A stretch of 64,000 nucleotides of DNA from Gammaproteobacteria bacterium (GCA_018828125.1 JAHJWB010000001.1:372001-436000); one strand, 5' to 3'. Shown: positions 7,911-17,263, numbered from the stretch's first letter. Notes: generated by a model not told the origin, from the sequence alone. Made by a program: numbers and translations.

Positions 7911-9080
7911 ATGAAGAGCATTTCCAACAAGCTGGCTTCTCTGCTGCTGACTGCCGGTGCATGGGTGGGCTCCGCAGCCCATGCCGTTCAGGACCTGCCT
8001 GGAGGCCCTGCAGTCAACCAGCTGAACCTGCATCCCCCGGTGACCAAAATCGCTGAAGAACAGCATTTTCTGCACTGGATGATGCTGGTCATCTGCACGG
8101 TGATCTTTGTTGCAGTGTTCTCGGTGATGTTCTATTCCATCTGGAAACATCGCCGCTCGAAGGGTGCCAAGTCTGCTAACTTTCATGAGTCCGTCACCGT
8201 GGAAGTGGTATGGACCATCGTTCCGTTCATCATCGTGATCCTGATGGCATTGCCCGCCACCAAGGTGCTGGTGGCCCAGAAGGACACCACCAATGCGGAT
8301 GTGACCATCAAAACCACCGGTTACCAGTGGAAGTGGGGTTACGACTACATCACGGGTGAAGGCGAAGGCATCGGCTTCATCTCCACTTTGGACAGCAGCC
8401 ACCGTGTCATGTCGGACAGCGGCAATGTCAAGGATGCGCCTGCCAACTACCTGCTGAAGGTCGACAACCCGATGGTGGTGCCTGTGGACAAGAAGATCCG
8501 CATCATCACAACGGCCAATGACGTGATCCATGCCTTCATGGTGCCCGCCTTCGGTATCAAGCAGGACGCCATCCCCGGTTTTGTCCGCGACACGTGGTTC
8601 CGTGCCGAGAAGATCGGCGACTACTACGGCCAGTGCGCCGAGCTGTGCGGCAAGGAGCATGCTTACATGCCCATCCACGTGAAGGTGGTGTCCGCGGAAG
8701 ACTACACCGCCTGGGTAGGCGAGCAAAAGAAGATCGCTGCTGCCAAGCTGGATGATCCCAGCAAGGTGTGGGCGCTGGGCGACTTGGTGCAGCGTGGCGA
8801 AAAGGTCTATGCAGCCAATTGCGCGGCCTGCCACCAAGCCAATGGCAAGGGCGCTGGGCCAATCAAGCCGCTGGACGCGTCGGCCGTCGTGCTGGATACC
8901 GATCATGCCAAGCAGATCCAGATCTTGCTCAAGGGCGCTGCCAACGGTGCCATGCCTTCGTGGGCCCAACTGAGCGATACCGACATCGCAGCTGTTGTGA
9001 CCTATACCAAAAACGCGTGGTCCAACAAGACCGGTCAGCTGGTGCAGCCTGCTGAGGTCGTGGCCCAGCGTGGCAAGTAA
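7911..9080 (+). CDS. ctaC: Cytochrome c oxidase subunit II with fused C-terminal cytochrome c domain
   Basis: Subunit II of the aa3-type terminal oxidase; it takes electrons from cytochrome c through the binuclear CuA centre in the periplasm. 389 residues from ATG 7911. A signal peptide (residues 1-23) precedes two transmembrane helices at about 55-125. All CuA ligands are visible: His in NDVIHAF, then Cys-Glu-Cys-His-Met in CAELCGKEHAYM. A C-terminal class I cytochrome c domain carries the CAACH haem site (about residue 305) and GAMPSW as the axial methionine. The fused haem domain is like that of caa3-type enzymes. First structural gene of the operon. Confidence 0.95.
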   Translation: MKSISNKLASLLLTAGAWVGSAAHAVQDLPGGPAVNQLNLHPPVTKIAEEQHFLHWMMLVICTVIFVAVFSVMFYSIWKHRRSKGAKSANFHESVTVEVVWTIVPFIIVILMALPATKVLVAQKDTTNADVTIKTTGYQWKWGYDYITGEGEGIGFISTLDSSHRVMSDSGNVKDAPANYLLKVDNPMVVPVDKKIRIITTANDVIHAFMVPAFGIKQDAIPGFVRDTWFRAEKIGDYYGQCAELCGKEHAYMPIHVKVVSAEDYTAWVGEQKKIAAAKLDDPSKVWALGDLVQRGEKVYAANCAACHQANGKGAGPIKPLDASAVVLDTDHAKQIQILLKGAANGAMPSWAQLSDTDIAAVVTYTKNAWSNKTGQLVQPAEVVAQRGK

Positions 9081-9110
9081 TCATCGCCCTATCGTATTGA
9101 GGAATTCACA

Positions 9111-10742
9111 ATGAGCGCAGTTCTCGACAATCACGGGCACGGTGGCGACCACGTACACGACGACCATGGCCATCATGGTCCCACTGGCTGGCGCCGCTGG
9201 GTGTATGCCACCAACCACAAGGACATCGGTACGCTTTACCTGCTGTTCGCGTTCACCATGTTGATGGTCGGCGGCGTCTTGGCGCTGCTGATCCGTGCTG
9301 AGCTGTTCCAGCCCGGTCTTCAATTGGTGAACCCCGAGCTGTTCAACCAGCTCACCACCATGCACGGCCTCATCATGGTGTTCGGCGCGATCATGCCGGC
9401 CTTTGTGGGTTTTGCGAACTGGATGATCCCGCTGCAGATCGGCGCATCCGACATGGCCTTCGCGCGCATGAACAACTTCAGCTTCTGGCTGATGATTCCT
9501 GCCGCAATGATGCTGGTGGGCTCGTTCTTCATGCCCGGTGGCGCACCCGCCGCTGGCTGGACGCTGTACGCACCGCTGACGCTGCAGATGGGCCCGTCCA
9601 TGGACGCCGGCATCTTCGCGATGCACATCTTGGGTGCCAGCTCCATCATGGGCTCGATCAACATCATCGTGACCATCCTCAACATGCGCGCCCCCGGCAT
9701 GACGCTGATGAAGATGCCCATGTTCGCCTGGACCTGGCTCATCACTGCCTACCTGCTGATTGCCGTGATGCCCGTGCTGGCTGGTGCTATCACCATGACG
9801 CTGACGGACCGTCACTTCGGCACCAGCTTCTTCAACCCCGCGGGCGGCGGTGACCCGGTGATGTACCAGCACATCTTCTGGTTCTTCGGCCACCCCGAGG
9901 TGTACATCATGATCTTGCCGGCCTTCGGCATCGTCAGCCAGATCGTGCCCGCCTTCGCGCGCAAGAAGCTGTTCGGCTACGCCTCCATGGTGTACGCCAC
10001 TTCGTCCATCGCCATCCTGTCGTTCATCGTGTGGGCGCACCACATGTTCACCACCGGCATGCCTGTGACGGGTCAGCTGTTCTTCATGTACGCCACGATG
10101 CTGATTTCGGTGCCTACAGCCGTGAAGATCTTCAACTGGATTGCCACCATGTGGCGTGGTTCCATGACGTTTGAAACCCCCATGCTGTTTGCGGTGGGCT
10201 TCATCTTCGTGTTCACCATGGGCGGTTTTACAGGCCTGATCCTGGCCATGGCCCCGATCGACATCCAGCTGCAGGACACCTACTACGTGGTGGCCCACTT
10301 CCACTATGTGCTGGTAGCCGGTTCGCTGTTCTCCATGTTCGCTGGTGTTTACTACTGGCTGCCCAAGTGGACCGGCGTGATGTACTCTGAAACGCGTGGC
10401 CAGATTCACTTCTGGTCGTCGCTGATCTTCTTCAACATCACTTTCTTCCCGATGCACTTCCTGGGTCTGGCTGGCATGCCCCGCCGCTATGCCGATTACC
10501 CTATGCAGTTCGCTGACTTCAACGCCATCGCTTCGGTGGGAGCGCTCGGTTTCGGTCTGGCTCAGGTGTATTTCTTTGTAGCAGTGATCATTCCTGCCAT
10601 GCGCGGCAAGGGCGAAAAAGCTGCAGCCAAGCCGTGGGATGGCGCCGAGGGCCTGGAGTGGGAAGTCCCCTCCCCAGCGCCTTTCCACACGTTTGAAAAT
10701 CCACCCAAGTTGGACGCTACCGCGACCCGCGTTATCGGTTGA
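9111..10742 (+). CDS. ctaD: Cytochrome c oxidase subunit I
   Basis: Catalytic subunit of the haem-copper oxidase: reduces O2 to water and pumps protons. 543 residues with about 12 transmembrane helices. A His-rich N-terminal tail ([15 protein letters not shown]) precedes the core. The CuB and haem ligands are present: HPEVY near residue 265 (including the cross-linked Tyr and the type A1 Glu), WAHHMF near 315 and VAHFHYVL near 400. The type A1 HPEV signature indicates a mitochondrial-like D- and K-channel enzyme. The start at 9111 lies 30 bp after ctaC, preceded by GAGGAATT. Confidence 0.97.
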   Translation: MSAVLDNHGHGGDHVHDDHGHHGPTGWRRWVYATNHKDIGTLYLLFAFTMLMVGGVLALLIRAELFQPGLQLVNPELFNQLTTMHGLIMVFGAIMPAFVGFANWMIPLQIGASDMAFARMNNFSFWLMIPAAMMLVGSFFMPGGAPAAGWTLYAPLTLQMGPSMDAGIFAMHILGASSIMGSINIIVTILNMRAPGMTLMKMPMFAWTWLITAYLLIAVMPVLAGAITMTLTDRHFGTSFFNPAGGGDPVMYQHIFWFFGHPEVYIMILPAFGIVSQIVPAFARKKLFGYASMVYATSSIAILSFIVWAHHMFTTGMPVTGQLFFMYATMLISVPTAVKIFNWIATMWRGSMTFETPMLFAVGFIFVFTMGGFTGLILAMAPIDIQLQDTYYVVAHFHYVLVAGSLFSMFAGVYYWLPKWTGVMYSETRGQIHFWSSLIFFNITFFPMHFLGLAGMPRRYADYPMQFADFNAIASVGALGFGLAQVYFFVAVIIPAMRGKGEKAAAKPWDGAEGLEWEVPSPAPFHTFENPPKLDATATRVIG

Positions 10743-10747
10743 ATACC

Positions 10748-10864
10748 ATGGCTATGACCCCCGAACAAAAGAAGAGCAACCTGCGGATGGCGCTGATCCT
10801 GGCGTCTGTGGCTGTGGTGTTCTTCGTCGGGTTCATGGTCAAGGTGCTGATGCTGTCCCGCTGA
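10748..10864 (+). CDS. Cytochrome oxidase small assembly protein (38 aa)
   Basis: A 38-residue frame in the gap between ctaD (stop 10742) and ctaG (start 10877). It begins MAMTPEQKKSNLRMALIL and has a single transmembrane segment over residues 15-35. Length, sequence start and position match the small protein annotated in other Burkholderiales oxidase operons as a small assembly protein. Its exact role in Cu or haem insertion is not known. Confidence 0.82.
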   Translation: MAMTPEQKKSNLRMALILASVAVVFFVGFMVKVLMLSR

Positions 10865-10876
10865 GCCACGTCTGCC

Positions 10877-11509
10877 ATGAGCCTGCATCGCGAAAACGTC
10901 AAGATGGTCGGCAAGCTGGTCGTCATTGCGGCCGGTATGTTTGCCTTCGGATACGCGTTGATTCCCATTTACAAGCACGTTTGCGAAGCGCTGGGTATCA
11001 ACATCCTGGCGCTTTCCGAGCGACAGGTGCCTGGCAACGGCGTAGCGGGCAAAGATGTGAAGGTGCCAGCGAACACGCAGGTAGACAAGTCCCGGACCAT
11101 AACGGTGGAGTTCGATGCGAACGCGCGCGGCCCGTGGGACTTCAAGCCCGCACAACGATCAGTGCAGGTGCATCCCGGCGAACTGACGACGGTGATGTAC
11201 GAGTTTCAGAACATCCAAAACCGCCGCATGGCTGCCCAGGCGATTCCCAGCTATGCGCCCCGCCAGGCTGCAGCACACTTCAACAAGCTGGAGTGTTTTT
11301 GCTTCAATCAGTATGTGCTGGAGCCCGGTGAAAAGAAGGAATGGCCGGTGGCGTTTGTGATCGACCCACGGCTGTCCAAAGACGTGACCACCATCACGCT
11401 GTCGTACACATTTTTCGAAGTGGGCGGCAAGACACCCCCGGCCCCCGAGTCCACGGCGGCGGTAGATCTGACGCTACCTTCGGTTCAGGTGCGCAAGGCA
11501 GGGTCATGA
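10877..11509 (+). CDS. ctaG: Cytochrome c oxidase assembly protein CtaG (Cox11)
   Basis: Membrane-anchored copper chaperone that delivers copper to the CuB site of subunit I. 210 residues: one N-terminal transmembrane helix (about 10-32) and a periplasmic immunoglobulin-like domain. The copper-binding signature CFCFNQ is at about residue 140, followed by the conserved LEPGEKKEWPVAFVIDP stretch. The start ATG 10877 is 12 bp after the small assembly gene. The stop overlaps the next start as ATGA, so translation of the DUF2970 gene is probably coupled. Confidence 0.95.
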   Translation: MSLHRENVKMVGKLVVIAAGMFAFGYALIPIYKHVCEALGINILALSERQVPGNGVAGKDVKVPANTQVDKSRTITVEFDANARGPWDFKPAQRSVQVHPGELTTVMYEFQNIQNRRMAAQAIPSYAPRQAAAHFNKLECFCFNQYVLEPGEKKEWPVAFVIDPRLSKDVTTITLSYTFFEVGGKTPPAPESTAAVDLTLPSVQVRKAGS

Positions 11510-11733
11510 CGAATACGCCCTCTGGTCAACCATTGCCCAAGTCGCACGAGCGCAAGGGTTCGTTGCTGCGCACGGTGCGGGCTGTGGCATGGTCGCTGAT
11601 TGGCTTGCGCAAGGGCAGCGAGTACCAGCAAGATGTCGAAAAACTCAATCCGCTGCACATCATTGTGGTGGGATTGATCGCGGTGTTTTTGCTGGTGATC
11701 GGCCTTATCGGGCTGGTCAACTGGATAGTGTGA
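11506..11733 (+). CDS. DUF2970 small membrane protein of the oxidase operon
   Basis: 75 residues. ATG 11506 overlaps the ctaG stop (ATGA). A basic, soluble N-terminal part contains LLRTVRAVAWSLIGLRKGSEYQQD, the recognisable DUF2970 region. One C-terminal transmembrane helix follows (about residues 52-74). The position between ctaG and ctaE is typical for beta-proteobacteria. A role in oxidase assembly or stability is inferred from the neighbourhood only. Confidence 0.82.
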   Translation: MTNTPSGQPLPKSHERKGSLLRTVRAVAWSLIGLRKGSEYQQDVEKLNPLHIIVVGLIAVFLLVIGLIGLVNWIV

Positions 11734-11800
11734 GTTGGTTGTTGGTACACGTACCGAATACAAAGCTGAAAACAAAAGATTTTGAGAGTCAGGAGCTGAA

Positions 11801-12682
11801 ATGAGTGCATCAACCCACGGCGGAACGCCCTACTACTACGTACCGGCTGAGTCGCGTCACCCTGTGATGGCGGCGGCTGGTCTGTTCTTTGTGATTTTGG
11901 GCGCAGGCCAATGGATCAATGGCCATGACTGGGGCAAGTATTCGCTGGCCTTGGGGTTGGTGTGGTGGCTGTTCACCCTGTACCAGTGGTTCGGCGATGC
12001 GGTCCGCGAGAGCGAAGGCGGCCTGTACGGTCACAAGATCGACCTGTCTTACCGCTGGAGCATGAGCTGGTTCATCTTCTCGGAAGTCATGTTCTTCGGC
12101 GCCTTCTTCACGGCCTTGTGGTGGGCTCGGTCCCACTCGGTGCCCGCGCTCGGCAGCCTCGAAAACGCTTTGCTGTGGCCTGATTTCAAGGCCGTGTGGC
12201 CTAGTTTGGTGGCTGGTGCCACCGCCTCGCCCGCAGGGATCGTGGAACCTTTCCAGACAGTCGGCCCTTTCTGGTTGCCCACCATCAATACCGCATTGCT
12301 GCTGACATCGGGCGTGACTTTGACCATTGCCCACCATGCACTGCGTGAAAACCACCGTGGCAAGACGATCGCCTTCATGTGGGCCACTGTTCTGCTGGGC
12401 TTCGTCTTCTTGCTGGTGCAGGGTTATGAGTACTACCATCTCTACACCGACCTGAACCTCAAGCTCAACTCGGGCGTGTTCGGCTCCACCTTCTTCATGC
12501 TGACGGGGTTCCACGGCTTCCACGTGTTCCTCGGCATGTTGATGTTGCTTGTGATCACCCTGCGTCTGCAAAAGGGCCATTTCACAGCCGACAAGCACTT
12601 CGGTTTCGAAGGTGCTGCTTGGTACTGGCACTTTGTGGACGTGGTCTGGCTGGGCCTGTATGTGCTGGTGTACTGGATGTAA
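11801..12682 (+). CDS. ctaE: Cytochrome c oxidase subunit III
   Basis: Third core subunit of the aa3 oxidase, 293 residues with seven predicted membrane helices. Typical stretches are YRWSMSWFIFSEVMFFGAFF near residue 85, LTGFHGFHVFLGMLML near residue 225 and the C-terminal WYWHFVDVVWLGLYVLVYW. Subunit III stabilises the proton-uptake path of subunit I. The start at 11801 is 67 bp after the DUF2970 gene, with AGGAG close upstream. A strong terminator hairpin lies 20 bp downstream, so it ends the operon. Confidence 0.97.
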   Translation: MSASTHGGTPYYYVPAESRHPVMAAAGLFFVILGAGQWINGHDWGKYSLALGLVWWLFTLYQWFGDAVRESEGGLYGHKIDLSYRWSMSWFIFSEVMFFGAFFTALWWARSHSVPALGSLENALLWPDFKAVWPSLVAGATASPAGIVEPFQTVGPFWLPTINTALLLTSGVTLTIAHHALRENHRGKTIAFMWATVLLGFVFLLVQGYEYYHLYTDLNLKLNSGVFGSTFFMLTGFHGFHVFLGMLMLLVITLRLQKGHFTADKHFGFEGAAWYWHFVDVVWLGLYVLVYWM

Positions 12683-12702
12683 GCCGCAGCACTGCGCCAA
12701 AA

Positions 12703-12730
12703 GAAAAAAGCGCCTCGCGGCGCTTTTTTT
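12703..12730 (+). terminator. Rho-independent terminator after ctaE
   Basis: GCGCC (12710-12714) and GGCGC (12719-12723) close a TCGC loop, flanked by a run of A on the left and seven T on the right. This is a canonical intrinsic terminator. The flanking A run lets it also stop transcripts from the opposite strand (the twin-TM gene). Confidence 0.92.
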
Positions 12731-12808
12731 GTTGGGGTCTGCAAGACTTGCGCTTCTGCAACCCCGCTCGGATGGCGCTTTCGTCGTCTCCGGGGTGGGC
12801 GAGTGGAC

Positions 12809-13033
12809 TTACCGTGGGGCCGAAGGCAGTCCTGTGGGCTGGATGTAACCCAGTTTCCATGCAATCAAGATGCACACAAACAGCACCACAGACAACCCCA
12901 CGCGAACAGCGAGCGCTTTGGCCATGTGGTTGCCCTTGGCTTTGTCATTCTTGCCGTTGCGCATCATGAAGAACAAGGCCGACGCCAGGCTGGCAAGAAT
13001 GGCGACGAACGCCATTACAACGAGATATTTCAT
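12809..13033 (-). CDS. Twin transmembrane protein (DUF2909-like)
   Basis: 74 residues from ATG 13033 (MKYLVVMAFVAILASLASALFFMMR); ATG 13042 would add three residues. Two transmembrane helices (about 3-22 and 45-65) are joined by a short charged loop (RNGKNDKAKGNHMAKAL). The pattern fits the small twin-TM family that sits beside surf1 in beta- and gamma-proteobacterial oxidase loci. It is read opposite to surf1, with only 15 bp between the two starts, so regulatory signals must overlap. Function unknown; linkage suggests oxidase biogenesis. Confidence 0.78.
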   Translation of the reverse strand: MKYLVVMAFVAILASLASALFFMMRNGKNDKAKGNHMAKALAVRVGLSVVLFVCILIAWKLGYIQPTGLPSAPR

Positions 13034-13048
13034 GGAGCCCATTATCCC

Positions 13049-13834
13049 GTGACAAGCTTTCAAGGTGCTGCAGGGCTGCGTTTTTGGTTGATTGCAGTGG
13101 CCGCCGTGGTGGGGGTGTTCGTCACCGCGTCACTGGGGCGGTGGCAGTTGTCGCGCGCCGCCGAAAAAGAATCGCTGCAAGCCACATTGGACGCGCGTGC
13201 CGTCATGCCAGCCGTCAGCGACGCGGAACTTGTCGGCGCCAACACGCCTGTCGGCCCAATGCCCCATGCCCTGGTGCACCGGATGGTGGTGTTGCAAGGC
13301 CGGTGGCTGCCCGCCCACACCGTGTACCTGGACAACCGCCAGATGCAGGGGCGCCCTGGATTTTTCGTCCTCACGCCCTTGCAGCTGAGTGGTCAGGAGG
13401 GTGTCGTATTGGTGCAGCGAGGCTGGGCACCACGCAATTTTCAGGACCGCACTCAGCTTCCACCGGTGCAGACGCCCGAGGGCTCAGTGCGGGTAGAAGG
13501 CCGCGTCGCCCTGGCACCCTCGCGGCTCTATGAATTCAAGCGAGGGGGCGATAGCGCCCAGGGGTCTTCCCGCATCCGGCAAAATCTCGACTTGGCTGCA
13601 TTTCGCGCAGAGACCGGTTTGGCGCTTGCCGACCTCACGGTGCTGCAAACCGGCCGCGACGACACCGTGGGCGATGGCCTGCAACGCGACTGGCCCGTGG
13701 TGGGCGCAGGTGTCGACAAACACTACGGTTACGCATTTCAATGGTTCGGGCTTAGCGGCCTGATTGCACTTCTCTATGTCTGGTTCCAAATCGTCCGACG
13801 GTTCATTCGCCCACGCCGCCAGCCTGCCGCCTGA
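13049..13834 (+). CDS. SURF1-family cytochrome oxidase assembly protein
   Basis: 261 residues from GTG 13049; the frame stays open further upstream but there it overlaps the antisense twin-TM gene. Two transmembrane helices, at about residues 9-30 and 230-250, flank a periplasmic domain, the standard SURF1 layout. Family marks include LGRWQLSRAAEKE, YLDNRQMQGRPGFFVLTPL, VLVQRGWAPRN and the C-terminal HYGYAFQWFGL. SURF1 binds haem a and helps insert it into subunit I. The next gene starts inside the surf1 3' end (overlap of 59 bp). Confidence 0.92.
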   Translation: MTSFQGAAGLRFWLIAVAAVVGVFVTASLGRWQLSRAAEKESLQATLDARAVMPAVSDAELVGANTPVGPMPHALVHRMVVLQGRWLPAHTVYLDNRQMQGRPGFFVLTPLQLSGQEGVVLVQRGWAPRNFQDRTQLPPVQTPEGSVRVEGRVALAPSRLYEFKRGGDSAQGSSRIRQNLDLAAFRAETGLALADLTVLQTGRDDTVGDGLQRDWPVVGAGVDKHYGYAFQWFGLSGLIALLYVWFQIVRRFIRPRRQPAA

Positions 13835-14519
13835 ATCCGGAGGAGAGCATCCGCTTGGCCTGACCGTGCATACGCTGCCTGCAGCTGGAGAGGCCGTCGC
13901 CACAGCGCAGCGCGCGCGGCACGGACGCTGGAAAATGCTGGGCGTACTGCTGATTTGCGCCGCACCCGTGATTGCGTCCTACTTCACGTATTACGTGGTG
14001 CGCCCCGATGGCCGACGCAACTATGGCGAATTGATCCAGCCGCAGCGCACCCTGCCCGACCTCACGGCGACAGCCCTTGATGGCACCGCTGTCCCTTTTG
14101 CTTCGCTCAAGGGACAGTGGCTGCTGGTGAGCGTGGCAGGTGGGGACTGCGATGTCACCTGCCAGAAGCACTTGTATCTGCAGCGACAGTTGCGTGAAAG
14201 CCTGGGCAAGGAAAAGGACCGCATTGACTGGGTGTGGTTGGTGAACGACGCAGCCACCCCGCCGCCTGAACTGGCAGCCGCCTTGCAGAAGGCGACGGTG
14301 CTGCGGGCTGACGCCACTTCGTTGAATGCCTGGCTGGCGCCCGAGGCGGGTCGCCAACTGGCCGAGCACCTGTATGTGGTGGACCCGATGGGCAATTGGA
14401 TGATGCGATTTCCTGCCGCGATGGACACCGCGGGCGCCGCCAAAGCCAAACGTGACCTGGAGCGTCTGCTGCGCGCTTCGTCATCCTGGGACGATGCGGG
14501 GCGGCCCGCCAAACCATGA
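13776..14519 (+). CDS. Membrane-anchored Sco-like thioredoxin-fold protein, divergent
   Basis: 247 residues from ATG 13776, overlapping the end of surf1 in another frame. One transmembrane helix lies at about residues 55-75 after a polar N-terminal tail. The periplasmic part resembles the Sco/AhpC thioredoxin fold: PQRTLPDLTATALDG, SLKGQWLLVSV and GDCDVTCQKHLYLQRQLR. The two cysteines keep the CxxxC spacing of Sco copper chaperones, but the prolines of CPxxCP are lost. The conserved downstream His is not clearly matched. It probably acts in oxidase assembly given its place between surf1 and ctaA. The stop overlaps ctaA (ATGA). Confidence 0.72.
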   Translation: MSGSKSSDGSFAHAASLPPESGGEHPLGLTVHTLPAAGEAVATAQRARHGRWKMLGVLLICAAPVIASYFTYYVVRPDGRRNYGELIQPQRTLPDLTATALDGTAVPFASLKGQWLLVSVAGGDCDVTCQKHLYLQRQLRESLGKEKDRIDWVWLVNDAATPPPELAAALQKATVLRADATSLNAWLAPEAGRQLAEHLYVVDPMGNWMMRFPAAMDTAGAAKAKRDLERLLRASSSWDDAGRPAKP

Positions 14520-15697
14520 TGGACGCGCAACCCCTGTACGACTTGGCACCGCTGGCCCGGCTTATGTTCCTGGGCGTGGTGATTGCGCTGGGCCCGCTGG
14601 CCTGGGTCTGGCTGCGCAACCGGCGCAGTTCACCCATGCGGCGACTGCAGGCGCTGACGGTGCTGACCCTGTTTCTTACCTTTGACTTGGTGTTGTTCGG
14701 CGCCTTCACCCGTCTGACGGACTCTGGCCTCGGGTGCCCTGACTGGCCGGGGTGTTATGGCAATGCCAGCCCCGTGGGCGCGCGTGCCGAAATTACTGCT
14801 GCCCAGGAGGCCATGCCCACGGGCCCCGTGACCCACGGCAAAGCCTGGGTGGAGATGATCCACCGCTACCTCGCCACAGGCGTCGGCGTGCTGATCATCG
14901 TTCTGACGGTGGCATCGTGGCTGCAGCACCGGCGTGTACGCCGTGGTTTGGCCGAGGCGCCGCCGATCAGTCCGTGGTGGGCAACGTTCACTTTGTTCTG
15001 GGTGTGCCTGCAAGGGGCGTTTGGTGCCCTCACGGTGACCATGAAGCTCTTTCCCGCCATCGTCACCCTGCACTTGATCGGGGGGCTGGTCTTGCTGGCG
15101 TTGCTGTGTGTGCAGGCCGTGCGCCACACGCATGGGGCTCACGGCAAGCAGCCGGTCCTCATATCGCCTACGCTGCGCAGTGGCTTGGTCTGGACGGGCA
15201 TTCTGCTTGCAGTGCAGATCGTGCTGGGTGGCTGGGTCAGCACCAACTATGCCGTGTTGGCCTGCACGACGTTTCCCACGTGCCAAGGCAGTTGGTGGCC
15301 CGCCATGGACTTTGCCCAAGGTTTCCAGGTGTGGCGCAAGCTGGGCATGCTGCAGGACGGCAGCCACATCAGTTTTGCAGGCCTTACCGCCATTCACTAC
15401 GTACATCGACTGATGGCCTATGTCGTGCTTGCGGCGCTGCTGGCGCTGGTGTGGCGCCTGCGCAAGGCCGCGGTGCTGCCGGTTCCGGCGCGTTGGTTGC
15501 TGGCACTGACGCTGGCGCAATTGGTCACAGGTTTGTCTAACGTCGTGCTGGGTTGGCCCTTGGTGGCCGCCGTGCTGCACACGGGCGGCGCAGCGGCCCT
15601 GGTGGTGGTGTTGACCTGGGCCCTGGTGTCCAGCCGCGGGGCGACCGCGCCCCAAGAGTTTTCTGCGCCCTCGCGCGCATCGAGAGTGTCCGCATGA
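14516..15697 (+). CDS. ctaA: Haem A synthase (COX15/CtaA)
   Basis: Inner-membrane enzyme that oxidises the C8 methyl of haem O to give haem A. 393 residues with about eight transmembrane helices in two similar four-helix bundles. Conserved His-containing stretches include [13 protein letters not shown] near residue 120 and [14 protein letters not shown] near residue 295. [21 protein letters not shown] near residue 63 is the typical first loop with a Cys pair. A second pair lies in [11 protein letters not shown]. Coupled at both ends: ATGA overlap with the Sco-like gene before and ctaB after. Confidence 0.95.
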   Translation: MMDAQPLYDLAPLARLMFLGVVIALGPLAWVWLRNRRSSPMRRLQALTVLTLFLTFDLVLFGAFTRLTDSGLGCPDWPGCYGNASPVGARAEITAAQEAMPTGPVTHGKAWVEMIHRYLATGVGVLIIVLTVASWLQHRRVRRGLAEAPPISPWWATFTLFWVCLQGAFGALTVTMKLFPAIVTLHLIGGLVLLALLCVQAVRHTHGAHGKQPVLISPTLRSGLVWTGILLAVQIVLGGWVSTNYAVLACTTFPTCQGSWWPAMDFAQGFQVWRKLGMLQDGSHISFAGLTAIHYVHRLMAYVVLAALLALVWRLRKAAVLPVPARWLLALTLAQLVTGLSNVVLGWPLVAAVLHTGGAAALVVVLTWALVSSRGATAPQEFSAPSRASRVSA

Positions 15698-16593
15698 GTG
15701 TTGCCCCCTCCCTTGTTTCGCCGCCGTCGCGCGTCTCGCAGTTTTACGCACTGACCAAACCACGGGTGGTGCAGCTCATTGTTTTTTGCGCGCTGATCGG
15801 CATGGTGCTGGCGGTGCCGGGGTTGCCGTCGTGGCCGCAACTGGGTCTCATGGCCTTGGCTTGTGTGGGGGTATGGCTGGTGGCTGGGGCCGCTGCCGCC
15901 TTCAATTGCATCGTGGAGCAGGGCATTGACGCCAAGATGAAGCGCACCGCCTGGCGCCCCACCGCCAAAGGCGAGCTGTCCAATGTGCAAACGCTGCTGT
16001 TCTCGGCCGTGCTGGGCGTGGCAGGGTCGGTCTTGTTGTACTTTTGGGTCAACCCGCTCACGATGTGGCTCACGTTTGCCACCTTTGTGGGGTATGCCGT
16101 GGTGTACACGGTCATCCTCAAGCCGCTCACGCCGCAGAACATTGTGATCGGCGGTGCATCGGGCGCGATGCCGCCTGTGCTGGGCTGGACGGCGATGACC
16201 AATGACGTCGGCCCCGAGGCGTTGATTCTGTTCCTCATCATCTTCTTGTGGACGCCGCCTCACTTCTGGGCGCTGGCGCTGTACCGGGTGGAGGACTATC
16301 GCAAGTCCGGCCTGCCCATGCTGCCGGTCACCCACGGCAACGAGTTCACCCGTTTGCAGGTGTTCCTGTACACGCTCATCCTCTTTGCAGGCTGCCTGAT
16401 GCCGTTTGTGTACGGCATGAGTTCATGGATCTATCTGGCCGCAGCGGTGGTGTTGAGTGCTGGCTTTTGCGCTTATGGGTTTGCCCTGTGGCGCAATTAT
16501 TCTGACGCGCTGGCGCGCAAGACCTTTCGTTTTTCTCTTATCCACCTGAGCGTGTTGTTCGCCGCTCTATTGGTGGACCACTACGTGCTGTAA
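15694..16593 (+). CDS. ctaB: Protohaem IX farnesyltransferase (haem O synthase, CtaB/COX10)
   Basis: UbiA-superfamily prenyltransferase that adds farnesyl to haem B, making haem O for CtaA. 299 residues from ATG 15694, whose ATGA overlaps the ctaA stop. About nine transmembrane helices. The first Asp-rich region is present as [19 protein letters not shown] around residue 70, and the second polyprenyl-binding motif as [13 protein letters not shown] with [16 protein letters not shown] after it. Five bases separate it from sco. Confidence 0.96.
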   Translation: MSVAPSLVSPPSRVSQFYALTKPRVVQLIVFCALIGMVLAVPGLPSWPQLGLMALACVGVWLVAGAAAAFNCIVEQGIDAKMKRTAWRPTAKGELSNVQTLLFSAVLGVAGSVLLYFWVNPLTMWLTFATFVGYAVVYTVILKPLTPQNIVIGGASGAMPPVLGWTAMTNDVGPEALILFLIIFLWTPPHFWALALYRVEDYRKSGLPMLPVTHGNEFTRLQVFLYTLILFAGCLMPFVYGMSSWIYLAAAVVLSAGFCAYGFALWRNYSDALARKTFRFSLIHLSVLFAALLVDHYVL

Positions 16594-16597
16594 AAAC

Positions 16598-17209
16598 ATG
16601 CTCAAAAGAAATGCTCTCAAAACAATAGCTATAGGCGCTTTATCCATAAGCGCTACAGGCCTTTTTTCTGCATGTTCCGAGAAAAAGGCAGAGTTTCGGG
16701 GCGTGGACATCACGGGTGCTGACTATGCACGCGACCTGCCCCTGACCGACCACAACGGCCAGGAGCGGCACATCAAGGACTTTGCCGGCAAGGTGGTGGT
16801 GGTGTTCTTCGGTTTCACGCAGTGCCCGGACGTCTGCCCTACGTCGATGCAAGAGCTTGCAGAAGTGAAGAAGATGCTGGGCAAGGATGGCGACCGTCTA
16901 CAGGGCATCTTTGTGACCGTCGACCCCGAGCGCGACACACCGGAGGTGCTGAAGGCCTATATGGCCAACTTTGATCCCAGTTTTCTGGCGTTGTCAGGCA
17001 CGCCAGCACAGCTGGCAGCCGTCGCTAAAGACTTCAAGATTTACTACAAAAAGGTTGAAGGCAAGACGCCCACTAGCTACACCATGGACCACTCAGCCGG
17101 TAGCTACGTTTACGACCCGGCAGGCCGTTTGCGTGTGTACAACCGCTACGGCAGCGGTGCCCAAGCCTTGGCGTCGGATGTGAAGGCCTTGCTGGCCGAA
17201 GCGGGCTGA
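16598..17209 (+). CDS. SCO1/SenC-type copper chaperone, lipoprotein-like
   Basis: 203-residue periplasmic copper-binding thioredoxin-fold protein that loads the CuA site of subunit II. The copper ligands are intact: CPDVCP at about residue 79 and the His of YTMDHSAGSY at about residue 168. The N-terminus is unusual: residues 7-24 (ALKTIAIGALSISATGLF) are encoded by a copy of the dispersed palindromic repeat. The result is a hydrophobic signal segment ending at SAC (residue 26), a probable but imperfect lipobox. Last gene of the assembly cluster, convergent with the Bug-protein gene. Confidence 0.93.
   Translation: MLKRNALKTIAIGALSISATGLFSACSEKKAEFRGVDITGADYARDLPLTDHNGQERHIKDFAGKVVVVFFGFTQCPDVCPTSMQELAEVKKMLGKDGDRLQGIFVTVDPERDTPEVLKAYMANFDPSFLALSGTPAQLAAVAKDFKIYYKKVEGKTPTSYTMDHSAGSYVYDPAGRLRVYNRYGSGAQALASDVKALLAEAG
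16618..16667 (+). repeat. Dispersed palindromic repeat, copy C (inside sco)
   Basis: CAATAGCT, GGCGCTTT, ATAAGCGCTACAGGCC and a T-run, in line with the consensus. It lies wholly within the sco signal-peptide region, in the same frame as the copy inside the second M16 gene. Confidence 0.85.
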
Positions 17210-17263
17210 ACCTGAGCGCGGGGTTTGCCCTGCTGAAGCGCCAACCCACGAAACCCGTGGGGA

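Noticed and set aside
9081-10688. 535-codon minus-strand frame opposite ctaD
   Set aside because: His/Gln/Arg-rich shadow of a very strongly conserved subunit I gene.
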